Shown here: positions 36,623 through 45,960 of the stretch, piece after piece | Layout of the letters: every line of letters begins with the position of its first letter | How positions within the stretch are numbered: the stretch's first letter is position 1 | Origin: Sporomusaceae bacterium FL31 | GTDB lineage: Bacteria; Bacillota; Negativicutes; DSM-1736; Dendrosporobacteraceae | Direction: 5' to 3' | DNA: 64,000 nucleotides | NCBI GenBank assembly: GCA_003990955.1 | Contig: BIFV01000005.1 | Span: 62,001-126,000, forward strand | Position numbers and translations under genes: made by a program | The notes under the pieces: generated by a model | What the model was told of the DNA's origin: nothing | Databases searched by the model: none | The model's input: only the letters and a program-made list of their open reading frames with translations

Positions 36623-37903
36623 TCACTTCCTCTGTTGCAATTTCTTCGATGCCTTGACCAGTGCATCAGGGTTACCAAAAGCACCTGCTTTTGTAATAAC
36701 CTTTAAGCTTTTTCCATTGCTGATTGTCATGGACCCCAGCGGAATAGCTGGTGCTACCTCTTCAATAATTTGAATGCCAGTAACTCCAAGAGCCCGGCAA
36801 ACGGCTATAGCAGTATCACCACCGGTAAGAATGACACCAGTTACTTCCTGCTGAAGCAAAATAGTTGACCCAAACCACCCAAGTATTTGCGCAATCACTT
36901 CACTAACCCGGACTGGAGTGATTCCCAGCTTTCCCCCAGCTGCTTTAGCTCGCTCGACCGCGTCAGCCTGATACCCTGATGCGATCACAATCTTTTGACC
37001 TTGCTCAAGCTTAGCGATAATGTCCTGCAACAATGGATAAGCTTTCTCCTCCTGCCACGGCAGATAATCAGCAACCTCAATTTCAATGAGTTCATAACCG
37101 TCTTTCAATAAAGCTGCCACTTGTCCACGCGTTACCGAACTCACACTGCCGGCAATAACCAAAGTCGGCTCTTGTGGTTCCTGTGGCTTTTCCCACCTAA
37201 ATAATTGCGGCAGACAATCCGCTAAACCAGCTGAACCAACCCAAAGCACCTTATCGCTTAATGCTGATGCCACTTGTGCAGCTAATAAAAAATGCTCATC
37301 AAGCCAGGCATCGCAGGAAAAAACCTTACATCCAGCTTCAATACCATCTTGAATAACTTGTCTTATTGCCTCAGCCCCGTCTAACAGTTCATCAACACCA
37401 ATATGAACAATTGGGATTCCCATCTGCTGTAACAACAGCTCGGGTAAACAGGTCTCATAAACTGGGCATTTAGGATCTCTGGCAATTTCAGTTGCCGCTA
37501 ATGGAATACCCTGCAGCAGATGATTTCCACCCACTGTTGTCCGCCCGGTTTGCGGAAATGCTGGCATGACAAAAGCAAAATCATGAATAGCCAAATCCAA
37601 AATAGCTTTGACTTCAACGCCGACATTTCCCCGTAAAGTTGAGTCTAGCTTTTTATAATAATGTTGAAATCCACTGGCATTAGCCTGTTTAGCAGCCTGC
37701 TGTACCCGCTGATACGCTTCATCTGGTGCTGCTGCGCGGCTGTTTGTATCAATAACAACAATATCAGCCTCTATTGAGTCAAACGAAGCGCCTTCCAATA
37801 GCACTTCAACCCTTAGACCACGTCGGGCAAACTGTACACCGGTATCATTAGCACCGGTCAAATCATCAGCAATAACCACCATGGCTTTGATATTGGTATC
37901 CAA
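36623..37903 (-). CDS. dtnK: Four-carbon acid sugar kinase (DUF1537 family)
   Basis: 426 aa. MVVIADDLTGANDTGVQFARRG is the N-terminal signature of the D-threonate/D-erythronate kinase family, with YYKKLDSTLRGNVG (substrate site) and FVMPAFPQTGRTTVGGNHLL next. In the C-terminal half, VIASGYQADAVERA and ILTGGDTAIAVCRALG form the nucleotide site. It phosphorylates a tetronate at C4. Substrate choice among threonate, erythronate and related acids is not visible, so the symbol is tentative. A TTG start at 37903 is supported by AGGAGGT. First enzyme gene of the unit, after the RpiR regulator. Confidence 0.85.
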   Translation of the reverse strand: MDTNIKAMVVIADDLTGANDTGVQFARRGLRVEVLLEGASFDSIEADIVVIDTNSRAAAPDEAYQRVQQAAKQANASGFQHYYKKLDSTLRGNVGVEVKAILDLAIHDFAFVMPAFPQTGRTTVGGNHLLQGIPLAATEIARDPKCPVYETCLPELLLQQMGIPIVHIGVDELLDGAEAIRQVIQDGIEAGCKVFSCDAWLDEHFLLAAQVASALSDKVLWVGSAGLADCLPQLFRWEKPQEPQEPTLVIAGSVSSVTRGQVAALLKDGYELIEIEVADYLPWQEEKAYPLLQDIIAKLEQGQKIVIASGYQADAVERAKAAGGKLGITPVRVSEVIAQILGWFGSTILLQQEVTGVILTGGDTAIAVCRALGVTGIQIIEEVAPAIPLGSMTISNGKSLKVITKAGAFGNPDALVKASKKLQQRK

Positions 37904-38002
37904 ACTACCTACCTCCTAAATAAATACGACTCGGTTTAAATGGAGTTTGTTTTCCGCCTTATTTCTCTATTGATATGAGTGAACATAATTATCTAAGTCA
38001 AA

Positions 38003-38866
38003 TTATGATTCACCAGGCCGGTTTGAACTCCGGTATTGTTTCAATGCAATCCTGGACTTATTGACTCGTTCCATTGCACTGTCGCCAATTTGCAGAGCTA
38101 ACTTTACATAGAGAATATCAATGACAATTAACTGTACAATTCGAGAAATCATAGCATCAGATCTCATCTTGGTCTCACGAGTGCAACTTAATAGATAATC
38201 ACTGACTACCCGGGTAATACTGGAATTCATATAACTGGTCAAAGCACAGGTATAACACCCTTGTGCTTTCGCTAACTCCAAAGTTCGAATAATATCATTT
38301 GTTTCACCAGAATGACAGATCGCAAAGAAAACTTCTCCCGGCTGAGCAACAGAAGCCGCAATAGTCATTAAGTGAGAATCAGTATAAACATTGATTTTTA
38401 TCCCAAGCCGCATCAACTTATGCATAACATCTTGAGCGACAACTCCTGAAGCACCAAGTCCTATCACATGAATATGGTTTGCAGTGTAGAACTGCTGCGT
38501 AATCGCTTCTAGAGCTTGAAGTGATATTTGCTTTTCAAGATCGGCAATTCCCTGTATAGAAGAACCAATGACCTTCCGAATGACATCAGTAAGTTCATCT
38601 TGTTTTCCGACCTCTTCATAGATCGGACGGACATCATTCTCCGACAACTCTTTAGCAAGGGCAATACGAAACATGGCGTAATTGTCATAGCCCATTAAGC
38701 GATAAAAGCGAATGACTGTTGCGTCCCCTACTTGACAGCGCTCAGCTAATTCATTGATTGGTAATTCCAGTGCTTCATTTGCCGATTCATGCAAAAACCG
38801 AACAATTCGTTCTTGAGCTGAGGTAAATCGATTGCTATGCAGCCGGATGCGTGAAAACAATGGCAT
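38003..38866 (-). CDS. RpiR-family transcriptional regulator
   Basis: 287 aa. Residues 1-75 are the HTH_6 domain (FTSAQERIVRFLHE, INELAERCQVGDATVIRFYRLMGY). Residues about 120-250 are a SIS domain that binds a phosphosugar (VIGLGASGVVAQDVMHKL, FAICHSGETNDIIRTLELAKAQG). It probably senses the phosphorylated tetronate and controls dtnK-pdxA2-kdgT downstream. The ATG at 38866 is preceded by GGAGGT; an ATG 18 bases up overlaps that site and is rejected. A TCGGAGA dyad lies 22 bases upstream of the start. Confidence 0.9.
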   Translation of the reverse strand: MPLFSRIRLHSNRFTSAQERIVRFLHESANEALELPINELAERCQVGDATVIRFYRLMGYDNYAMFRIALAKELSENDVRPIYEEVGKQDELTDVIRKVIGSSIQGIADLEKQISLQALEAITQQFYTANHIHVIGLGASGVVAQDVMHKLMRLGIKINVYTDSHLMTIAASVAQPGEVFFAICHSGETNDIIRTLELAKAQGCYTCALTSYMNSSITRVVSDYLLSCTRETKMRSDAMISRIVQLIVIDILYVKLALQIGDSAMERVNKSRIALKQYRSSNRPGES

Positions 38867-38887
38867 GATTTTGTCTACCTCCATAAA

Positions 38888-38938
38888 TCGGAGATTTTCT
38901 CCGAGTGTATATTAATTTAAGAAGATTATCTCCGTATA
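38888..38938. promoter_or_regulatory. Candidate RpiR operator region
   Basis: A dyad TCGGAGA-ttt-TCTCCGA (38888-38904) is followed by a second TCTCCG copy near 38930; both copies are followed by TATATTA-like sequence. The site lies directly before the rpiR-like gene and may mediate autoregulation. No consensus is known to me for this regulator. Confidence 0.4.
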
Positions 38939-39103
38939 TTATTTGCCGTTCTACCTGCTTCTCCTTCTTTTTATTTCTTGAAACACAATATTTTTTTATT
39001 AATATTACGTTCATAAACAACTGCGCGCTTGTCAAATGAATTGGATAAATACGCCTCAAAGTGGCTAATACTAATAACACCAGCAAGGAGGTTTGATGAA
39101 AAT

Positions 39104-39568
39104 ATGCTAAACAAACAATTCATCCGTTTGCTCGCCGTAATGATCATTAGCGGAAGTTTATTTTTAGGAGGCTGTTCCAATCTAAATCCTACCGAGCCAC
39201 AGACACCGACTACGCCGGCTCCGCCATCGACAGTAATTCCGCCAGTCACGCAGCCACCACAAGGAAATGATGTAAAAGTCACGTATAATTATAACGCTAC
39301 CGACAAAGTTCAATTGTCCGCCAACAACGTCGTATTAAAAGTTGGCCAAAGACTCATTCTCGAACCAGCCCCCGGTCTTACCAAAAACACTCGGTTCACT
39401 TCATCTGGTGATAACTTTTTCGGTGATGTCATGAAACAAGAAACAGACCAAGCCCAGAGTGGCAAAGCCATCTTTACTGCAATAAAACCTGGCAAAGGAA
39501 AACTGCAGATTATTCCAAACACAACTGAAGTCAATCGAGCAGTAGACTTCTGGGTTACAGTGCAATAG
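39104..39568 (+). CDS. Secreted lipoprotein of unknown function
   Basis: 154 aa. A lipoprotein signal ends in LFLGGC, so the Cys is lipidated. A Pro/Thr-rich linker (about 30 residues) leads to a ~95-residue beta-rich domain with VVLKVGQRLILEPAPG and DFWVTVQ at its end, which resembles an Ig-like or chagasin-like fold by pattern only. The ATG at 39104 has AAGGAGG 12 bases upstream, slightly long; in-frame codons upstream lack a better site. It probably sits on the cell surface or in the periplasm. Confidence 0.75.
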   Translation: MLNKQFIRLLAVMIISGSLFLGGCSNLNPTEPQTPTTPAPPSTVIPPVTQPPQGNDVKVTYNYNATDKVQLSANNVVLKVGQRLILEPAPGLTKNTRFTSSGDNFFGDVMKQETDQAQSGKAIFTAIKPGKGKLQIIPNTTEVNRAVDFWVTVQ

Positions 39569-39597
39569 CTCTTTTCAAACAATTAAAAAAGCACTTC

Positions 39598-39652
39598 CTG
39601 TCCCTCATAAAAAAACAACACGCTACTTCGTGTTGTTTTTTTATGAGGACAG
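39598..39652. terminator. Terminator after the lipoprotein gene
   Basis: Long imperfect hairpin: CTGTCC...CATAAAAAAACAACACG pairs with CGTGTTGTTTTTTTATG...GGACAG, with the loop near 39625. It contains T7 and A7 tracts and ends transcription either way. Confidence 0.85.
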
Positions 39653-39749
39653 TTCAGAAATTATTTTTTACAATAATGTCGAAAAAAGGAAAAGCAACTT
39701 TCAAAGAAGAATAGATTTACCAAGAAATTAAAATTTATGGAGATAAACT

Positions 39750-42038
39750 ATGTCCTCCTCAAATGAAATGATGACTCCTGCGGAAATAGAAGCATTATTA
39801 GCTTCGATGAATACTGAGCCTGAACCAGCAGCTCCAGCGCCGGTCAGTTCACCTGAGCCGATTCAGCCTTCAGAGAACGGCATGATGAGTCCGGCGGAAA
39901 TTGAGGCATTATTAGCTTCGATGAATACTGAGCCTGAACCAGTTGCTCCAGCACCGGTCAGTCCACCAGAGCCGCCTCAGGCTTCAGAGACTGGCATGAT
40001 GAGTCCGGCGGAAATCGAGGCACTACTGGCTTCGATGAATACTGAGCCTGAACCAGCTGCTCCAGCGCCAATCATTCCACCTGAACCGCCTCAGGCTTCA
40101 GAGAACGGCATGATGAGTCCGGCTGAAATTGAAGCATTATTGGCTTCGATGAACACCGAGCCCGAACCAGCAGCTCCAGTGCCGGTCAGTCCACCTGAGC
40201 CGATTCAGCCTTCAGAGAACGGCATGATGAGTCCGGCTGAAATCGAGGCACTACTGGCTTCGATGAACACTGAGCCTGAACAAGCTGCTCCGGCAGCGGT
40301 CAGTCCACCTGAACCGCCTCAGGCTTCAGAGAACGCCATGATGAGTCCGGCTGAAATCGAGGCACTACTGGCTTCGATGAATACTGAGCCTGAACCAGAA
40401 AAAGCACCTCAAGCCCCCATCATCCCTGCTGAGCCGCCACAAGCTGCCGCTGAGAATGTCATGATGAGTCCAGCTGAAATTGAGGCACTGACTTCGATGA
40501 ATACTAAGCCTGAAGTAGAAAAAGCTCCTGCTAGTCTACCTGAACCACCACAGATGGCCGATACGGGCGAAATTATCAGCCAAGCAGAAATTGAATCACT
40601 GCTGGCAGGATTAGAAACCAATCCCCCATCTGAAGTACCTACTGCATTAGACTCCCAAGCCATGCCTGAACTGGAAGCAACACAAGCTTTGCTGAGCGAC
40701 GCTCAGCCTGAAGCAGCCAATCCAGACGAAAAAATCCAGTCCCAAGTGTCCCCAGCCTTGGAAGGCGCCCCGCCTAAGCCAAGCCTCTTTTCAACTGTTA
40801 AATCAGCAATGATTAAGCTAGCTGAAAAACTGACAGCAATTCCATTATTTAAAAAGAAGACTGGGAAACAAATAATCGAGGCTGCAACGTTAACACAGGT
40901 ACCTGCCCCTCAACAAGAACTTCCGCTTATGTCCGAACTAAACTTAGAAAAACAAACACCTGCTTTGAGACAGAGATTATTAGGCAAACCCCTTATGATC
41001 ACCGGTGGCCTCTTATTGGCATTATTGATTGGTTTCAGCGCTTCACTGCTTAACGCAACCATTACGATTTCCTCTGATCAACAAAGCAGCAGCAATAACC
41101 CTCAAGCATCGAAACTTACTGCCATGGGAATTAAATATCTGCCTGATGAGCTTGTCAAATATGCCGGACGTGGAAATAAAGAAGTAACAAACTTATTTTT
41201 ACAAGCGGGGATGTCGCCGAACTCTTATCGGATCAGTGACGGTTTTACTCCGCTTATGGCAGCAGCAAGCTTTGGCAGATTAGAAATTATAAACTTTTTA
41301 ATTGAACATGGAGCCGATGTAAATGCCAAAGACAAGGATGGCCAAACGGCATTAATGAAGGCTGTCGCCTACAATTACCCACAGGCTGCAAAAATCCTAT
41401 TACAGGCTGGTGCGGATTCCAGTACACGAGACACTAGAGGTAATACGGCAAGCTCATTAGCAGCTGAAAAGAAAGATCCTGAGGTGCTAAAATTACTGCC
41501 GCAAGCTGCTGGCCAACCTGACACTGCTAAACCAGTTAAAGCCGAACCTTCGGAACAACCAGTCAAAGAGCCTCAGCCAGAATTCGTTTTAGCAAACGAT
41601 AAAGCCGGCTATATGCAGATCGGTCAGTCCATTGAAAGTCTATATAAGCTATATAATAAGAGAGCCTCGTCCATTTCAACAGTCAGCACGCCCTACCCAG
41701 AGGTCAACATTTACCTTGATGGTCGATCGACGCCCTCATTAAGCGGCAGTGTCAGCATTCGCAATCAAGGAAAACTCCAACTTATTGATGGCATTCGTAT
41801 TGATGATGAGCGATTTAGAACCGCTGATGGTATTGGTATTAATTCCACATTAGGTGAATTACGCCGAGCCAATGCCTTTAAAGAAATTAAGCATATTGAA
41901 CAATCCCTCTATGCCGTATCCACAGGAATGGCCTTCGAGCTAGCCGTCTCACTTGAGCATATTGCCGATTGGCTAACAACGGGAAGTTCAAGTTCCCTCC
42001 CAGATGATATAAAAATTCAAAGCATCATTTTAAAATAA
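39750..42038 (+). CDS. Protein with eight FliM/FliY-N-like motifs, a membrane helix and ankyrin repeats
   Basis: 762 aa. Residues 7-289 hold eight tandem units of about 38 residues, each starting with MMSPAEIEALLASMNTEPEP (the eighth reads IISQAEIESLLAGLE) followed by a Pro/Ala/Glu-rich spacer. The core closely matches the N-terminal CheY-binding segment of FliM and FliY (LSQ-x-EIDALL). Then come a basic stretch, one membrane helix (about 411-436, MITGGLLLALLIGFSASLL), three ankyrin repeats (about 470-585: DGFTPLMAAASFGRLEIINFLIEHGADVN, DGQTALMKA, LLQAGADSSTRD) and an unrecognised ~150-residue C-terminal domain. The repeats would face the cytoplasm and the ankyrin part the other side of the membrane. 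No flagellar gene is nearby. Confidence 0.85.
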   Translation: MSSSNEMMTPAEIEALLASMNTEPEPAAPAPVSSPEPIQPSENGMMSPAEIEALLASMNTEPEPVAPAPVSPPEPPQASETGMMSPAEIEALLASMNTEPEPAAPAPIIPPEPPQASENGMMSPAEIEALLASMNTEPEPAAPVPVSPPEPIQPSENGMMSPAEIEALLASMNTEPEQAAPAAVSPPEPPQASENAMMSPAEIEALLASMNTEPEPEKAPQAPIIPAEPPQAAAENVMMSPAEIEALTSMNTKPEVEKAPASLPEPPQMADTGEIISQAEIESLLAGLETNPPSEVPTALDSQAMPELEATQALLSDAQPEAANPDEKIQSQVSPALEGAPPKPSLFSTVKSAMIKLAEKLTAIPLFKKKTGKQIIEAATLTQVPAPQQELPLMSELNLEKQTPALRQRLLGKPLMITGGLLLALLIGFSASLLNATITISSDQQSSSNNPQASKLTAMGIKYLPDELVKYAGRGNKEVTNLFLQAGMSPNSYRISDGFTPLMAAASFGRLEIINFLIEHGADVNAKDKDGQTALMKAVAYNYPQAAKILLQAGADSSTRDTRGNTASSLAAEKKDPEVLKLLPQAAGQPDTAKPVKAEPSEQPVKEPQPEFVLANDKAGYMQIGQSIESLYKLYNKRASSISTVSTPYPEVNIYLDGRSTPSLSGSVSIRNQGKLQLIDGIRIDDERFRTADGIGINSTLGELRRANAFKEIKHIEQSLYAVSTGMAFELAVSLEHIADWLTTGSSSSLPDDIKIQSIILK
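39768..40616 (+). repeat. Tandem 114-base coding repeats (eight units)
   Basis: Units start at 39768, 39882, 39996, 40110, 40224, 40338, 40461 and 40572. Units 1-5 are exactly or nearly 114 bases and share long identical blocks such as GAGGCACTACTGGCTTCGAT; unit 6 has an insertion, unit 7 lacks one Leu codon, and unit 8 is diverged. Confidence 0.9.
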
Positions 42039-42043
42039 AACAA

Positions 42044-42081
42044 AAAAATACCTAGCAGCCACTGGCTTGCTAGGTATTTTT
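42044..42081. terminator. Bidirectional terminator between the ankyrin-repeat gene and dcuB
   Basis: Perfect 14-base arms AAAAATACCTAGCA (42044-42057) and its complement (42068-42081), ten-base loop, with T5 on either strand. Confidence 0.88.
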
Positions 42082-42100
42082 AAATGGGTTAGTTCAGTGA

Positions 42101-43444
42101 TTACATCAGAACGTGAACTAAAAGATAACCAACCACACACCCGGTAGCAACACCAATGATACCAGGCATGAAAAAGCTATGATTGATAATAAATTTACCG
42201 ATTCTTGTAGTGCCTGACCGATCAAATCCGATGCAAGCCAGATCACTTGGATAAGTCGGTAAAACAAAGTAGCCGTAAGCCGCTGGGAAAAACGCAACCA
42301 TCATTTTAGGATCTACACCTAAACTGATACCCATCGGCGCAATAGCAGCGATCGCGGCACCCTGACTGTTAACCAATTTTGAAATCAGGAACAACACAAC
42401 TGCGTATAGCCATGGCTGGCTTGCAACAACACCGGCCAACGTATTCTTCAATAAAGTGAAGTGAGACTGAAAGAAAGAATCAGCCATCCACGCTACACCA
42501 AACACCGATACGATTGCCACCATACCAGCTTTGAAAACCGGTCCATTTGCTATTTCGCGAGGATTGACTTTGCAGGTCATTAAAATAAATGCACCAGCAA
42601 CTAACATCAGCATTTGAATAACCAAATTCATTGAAAGTGGTTTTAACTTGCCAGCAGGTCCAAAAGAAGGAAGCAGTTGCGGGAAAGCACCGAATATGAC
42701 TACACCGAGAATAGCAGCAAAGAAGATCCCGGTAGACCAATAATATTCCTTCGGAAACACTTTGCCTAACAAGGTATCTGAAGCGCTATAGATTTCCGCC
42801 TTTTGCTCCGGATCCTTAAGTCTGGCTTGAAACTCTTCATCTTTGTCCAGATCCTTGCCACGACGCATGCTCCAAAGAGCAGCCACCAATACACCGGCAA
42901 GAGTAGCAGGAATTGAAACAGACAATAATTGCAAAATCCCAATAGCCTTACCAACGCCATGGGCCTGCGCTAGGATAGAAACCATCGATACGACCGAAAC
43001 GGAAACAGGGGATGCCCCGATACCCATTTGTGATGCAACTGATGCAACAGCCATAGGTCGTTCTGGGCGAATATTTTTGTTAATTGCAATATCATAGATA
43101 ATCGGGAACATGGTATAGACCACGTGACCAGTACCACATAAGAACGTTAAGGCCCAAGTCGTTACAGGAGCAAGAATGGTGATATGCTCTGGATGACGAC
43201 GCAGCAGTCGCTCTGCAAAGCGCATCATAACGTTTAATCCTCCGGCAGTTTGCAGAACTGAAGCACAAGCAATAACCGCCAAGATAGTCAACATAACATC
43301 AACAGGTGGTTTGCCAGGCTCGACACCAAAAACAAAAGTAAGTATAAAAAGACCGATACCACCAATTAGACCAAGCCCCATACCGCCAAAGCGGGTACCT
43401 AGGAGCAGGCAGCCTAAGACTACTAGAACTTGCATAGAAATCAT
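42101..43444 (-). CDS. dcuB: Anaerobic C4-dicarboxylate transporter DcuB
   Basis: 447 aa membrane protein with about 12 helices. It carries the DcuA/DcuB features: GLNVMMRFAERLLRRHPEHITILAP, CGTGHVVYTMFPIIYDIA, RPERPMAVASVASQMGIGASPVSVS and, near the end, FFPAAYGYFVLPTYPSDLACIGFDRSGTTRIGK. It exchanges fumarate or malate for succinate during fumarate respiration. It lies downstream of a DcuS/DcuR-type pair on the same strand. The ribosome binding site AAGGGG lies 13 bases from the ATG, somewhat far. Confidence 0.93.
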   Translation of the reverse strand: MISMQVLVVLGCLLLGTRFGGMGLGLIGGIGLFILTFVFGVEPGKPPVDVMLTILAVIACASVLQTAGGLNVMMRFAERLLRRHPEHITILAPVTTWALTFLCGTGHVVYTMFPIIYDIAINKNIRPERPMAVASVASQMGIGASPVSVSVVSMVSILAQAHGVGKAIGILQLLSVSIPATLAGVLVAALWSMRRGKDLDKDEEFQARLKDPEQKAEIYSASDTLLGKVFPKEYYWSTGIFFAAILGVVIFGAFPQLLPSFGPAGKLKPLSMNLVIQMLMLVAGAFILMTCKVNPREIANGPVFKAGMVAIVSVFGVAWMADSFFQSHFTLLKNTLAGVVASQPWLYAVVLFLISKLVNSQGAAIAAIAPMGISLGVDPKMMVAFFPAAYGYFVLPTYPSDLACIGFDRSGTTRIGKFIINHSFFMPGIIGVATGCVVGYLLVHVLM

Positions 43445-43582
43445 GTTTTTAGAAAATCCCCTTTCTTTTCTGTCTAAATTTGTCGGAAATAAAGTTTAGT
43501 CCAGTTATTATTATAAGGCCCAAGGTCTATGGTCCAATTAATAAATAATTTAAATAAGTAGTTTTGTAACTAAGTAAAGCAA

Positions 43583-43621
43583 CAACCACCCGTGCCTGCT
43601 TTAGCAGGATGCGAGTGGTTG
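43583..43621. terminator. Hairpin between dcuR-like gene and dcuB
   Basis: CAACCAC pairs with GTGGTTG, and TGCCTGC with GCAGG inside. The T run is weak, so partial termination or mRNA processing between regulator and transporter genes is possible. Confidence 0.5.
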
Positions 43622-43642
43622 ATTTTCTAAAATATAAAACCA

Positions 43643-44347
43643 TTAATCGGCAAAATTTACTGATGATTTATCATTTGCGCAGCGATATTTTGATATCGGA
43701 CGACCGACAGCACCATAACTAATTTTGACACTAAGCAGCCCTTCTACTTCCAGATATTTTAAATATTTTCGCATGGATACTTGGGAAATTCCAACAAAAC
43801 TAGCCATGGTTTCTGCCGTAAATTCACCACTGCTGGCTACAATACACTCCCATACCCGTTTTAAGGTATGCCGGTCCAGACCTTTAGGCAGCTCATTTTT
43901 TTCGCTGCTGGCAGTTTGTCTGAAAACCTGTTCATCTAAAGCCGTTTGACTAAAATCGCTTTGATTCTCAATAAATGCCAAACGTTGCTTATAATTTAAT
44001 AAGGCTGCTTGAAAACGTTCGAACTCAAAAGGTTTGATCAAATAATCTGCCGCACCCTGGCGGAGAGCAGCCTGCACTGATTGCTTATCTCTGGCTGCAG
44101 TGACCAAGATGACATCCGTTTTATACTGCTGGCGGCGAATGGCTGCCAATACCTCAAAACCATTCATTCCTGGCATAAATACATCTAACAGTACTAGTTC
44201 TACCCGGCTCTCTTGTAAGAATGCCAGTGCTTCATCACCATTGCGGACAATTGCCGCCAAAGTAAATCCATCAATTTTTTCTAAAAACCGCCGGTTTAAC
44301 TCAGCTACCATTGGGTCATCTTCTACAATAAGAACTCTTATCATCAT
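43643..44347 (-). CDS. dcuR: CitB/DcuR-type response regulator
   Basis: 234 aa. The receiver domain has the acidic pair EDD (9-11), the phospho-Asp in LLDVFMPGMNGFE, T in VTAARD and K in LIKPFEF. The C-terminal part is the helix-turn-helix of the CitB family (TAETMASFVGISQVSMRKYLKYLEVEGLL, then GRPISKYR). With the overlapping kinase gene it should sense C4-dicarboxylates or citrate and activate dcuB downstream. The ATG overlaps the kinase stop (ATGA) and has a GGAGGTG site. Confidence 0.9.
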   Translation of the reverse strand: MMIRVLIVEDDPMVAELNRRFLEKIDGFTLAAIVRNGDEALAFLQESRVELVLLDVFMPGMNGFEVLAAIRRQQYKTDVILVTAARDKQSVQAALRQGAADYLIKPFEFERFQAALLNYKQRLAFIENQSDFSQTALDEQVFRQTASSEKNELPKGLDRHTLKRVWECIVASSGEFTAETMASFVGISQVSMRKYLKYLEVEGLLSVKISYGAVGRPISKYRCANDKSSVNFAD

Positions 44348-45960
44348 CCGAGTTCACCTCCAATTTCATAAGGTATCATAATCGTAAATATTGTTTTCCC
44401 CTCATCAGTCCGCATAAACTCAATACGTCCACCTAAACTATCGACATTTAATTTTACTAAATATAAACCAAAGCCCCGCTCATTAGCCTTATTCGAAACC
44501 CCCATTTCAAAAATATGTTCACTTAACTCTGGAGCAATGCCAGCACCAGTGTCTATTACCTCAATAACCAGGCAGTTGTCCTTATAGTTAAGAGCTAGAT
44601 CAACTTGCTGCTTAGCACTGTTGGCCACAGCATCAAATGCATTTTCAATAAGATTCCCCACAATGGTAACCAGCTTATGAGTGGTCTCGGCATCTTCGGC
44701 TTCCGGTAAGAAGCTGTCATCAGTTAATTCCATTAGAATGCTTCGCTCTCGTGCTAGACTTAGTTTGCTCAAGATAAAACCTGCCATAACAGGATTGCGT
44801 ATTCTTCGCCCCACATAATCGACTTCTGCTTGATGATCAGATGCAATTCGCTGAATATAAGTGGCTAATAAATCATAGTTTTCGAGTTGCACTAGCCCCA
44901 AAATTACATGGAGCCGATTCATAAATTCATGAGCTTGCGACCGTAGAGCATCCACATAATCGCGAACACCGGTAAGTTCTTCTGCGAGTTGTTTTACCTC
45001 GGTTTTATCGCGGAAAGTCGCAATTGCCCCTACAATAGTGCCATTTACTACTAAAGGTATTTGATTCGCAAGCACTGAAACACCAAAGATTTCTTGTTCC
45101 TGATTCAGCTCCATTTTTCCTGTTTCCATAATTTCTAATAATCGGGTATGAGGCACAAATTCATCAACTGGCCGTCCTAAGGGATCGGCTTCTATCCCAC
45201 TTAACCGAAGCAATCGCTTCCCTTCTTCATTGAGCAACGTGATAACGCCATTACGGTCAACAGCCATGATGGCTTCGCGAACCGATTGCAAAATAATACT
45301 CCGCTCTTCTAATCGCTTGGCAATGACTGCCGGTTCCAGCCCAAATAGAACACCCTTGGTCTCTCTGGCTAACAGCAAAGCCCCTACAGTCCCGACTACC
45401 ATACCGACCACCATAACGAGCAGTAAAATCATTTGCGTTTGCGCTACTGCGTCATGCACATATTGCATGAGAATTCCGACAAGCACCACTCCAACCTGCC
45501 TGCCATCAGGACCAAATACGGGAGAAAATGCCCTCAGAGAATAACCCAATGTTCCCTCGGCTTCTGATAGGTATTCTTGACCAGATAAAGCAGCTGCCTC
45601 ATCGCCTCCGACTAATTTTTGTCCCACCATTTCAGGATTAGGATGTGACTTTCGCACTCCATCCATATCAAAAATCACAATAAACTGGACATTAGCCAGC
45701 GTCTTATTAATATTCGCATACTGCTGAATATCTGCACTATCCCGCTTGCCAGTCAGCCCCTCTATAATAACTGGAGACTGAGCCATAAAGCGGGCTATGC
45801 TAATAGCTTGCCGCCCCATACTATCCTTAACTTGTTCTGCCATACTGCGTGAAATAAGCAAGCCGGTTACCATTAAGACAACAGCTACCACACCACAGAC
45901 GAGCACAATAATCTTGGTCTGCAATTTAAATTCAAGCTCAAAAATAGATCTAATGTTCAT
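44344..45960 (-). CDS. dcuS: DcuS/CitA-type sensor histidine kinase
   Basis: 538 aa. Two membrane helices flank a periplasmic PASC/Cache domain (RFMAQSPVIIEGLTG, VQFIVIFDMDGVRKSHPNPEMVGQ, YSLRAFSPVFGPDGRQVGVVLVGI), as in CitA/DcuS. A cytosolic PAS (AVDRNGVITLLNEEG) leads to the kinase core: the phospho-His region LRSQAHEFMNRLHVILGLVQL, N box IVGNLIENAFDAV, and G boxes DTGAGI and GFGLYLVK. The ATG at 45960 follows GAGAGGAAG; the frame extends 72 bases upstream without one. It is operonic with the response regulator. Confidence 0.92.
   Translation of the reverse strand: MNIRSIFELEFKLQTKIIVLVCGVVAVVLMVTGLLISRSMAEQVKDSMGRQAISIARFMAQSPVIIEGLTGKRDSADIQQYANINKTLANVQFIVIFDMDGVRKSHPNPEMVGQKLVGGDEAAALSGQEYLSEAEGTLGYSLRAFSPVFGPDGRQVGVVLVGILMQYVHDAVAQTQMILLLVMVVGMVVGTVGALLLARETKGVLFGLEPAVIAKRLEERSIILQSVREAIMAVDRNGVITLLNEEGKRLLRLSGIEADPLGRPVDEFVPHTRLLEIMETGKMELNQEQEIFGVSVLANQIPLVVNGTIVGAIATFRDKTEVKQLAEELTGVRDYVDALRSQAHEFMNRLHVILGLVQLENYDLLATYIQRIASDHQAEVDYVGRRIRNPVMAGFILSKLSLARERSILMELTDDSFLPEAEDAETTHKLVTIVGNLIENAFDAVANSAKQQVDLALNYKDNCLVIEVIDTGAGIAPELSEHIFEMGVSNKANERGFGLYLVKLNVDSLGGRIEFMRTDEGKTIFTIMIPYEIGGELG

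Noticed and set aside
39029..39104. Longer N-terminus for the lipoprotein
   Set aside because: It would place 25 polar residues ahead of the lipoprotein signal and lacks a ribosome binding site.
39768..40616. CRISPR-like array
   Set aside because: The 114-base repeats are contiguous, in frame and translate into a clear protein motif; there are no unique spacers.
40409..40663. Minus-strand frame opposite the tandem repeats
   Set aside because: The repeats create artificial open frames; composition is Ser/Ala/Gly-rich with no start signal.
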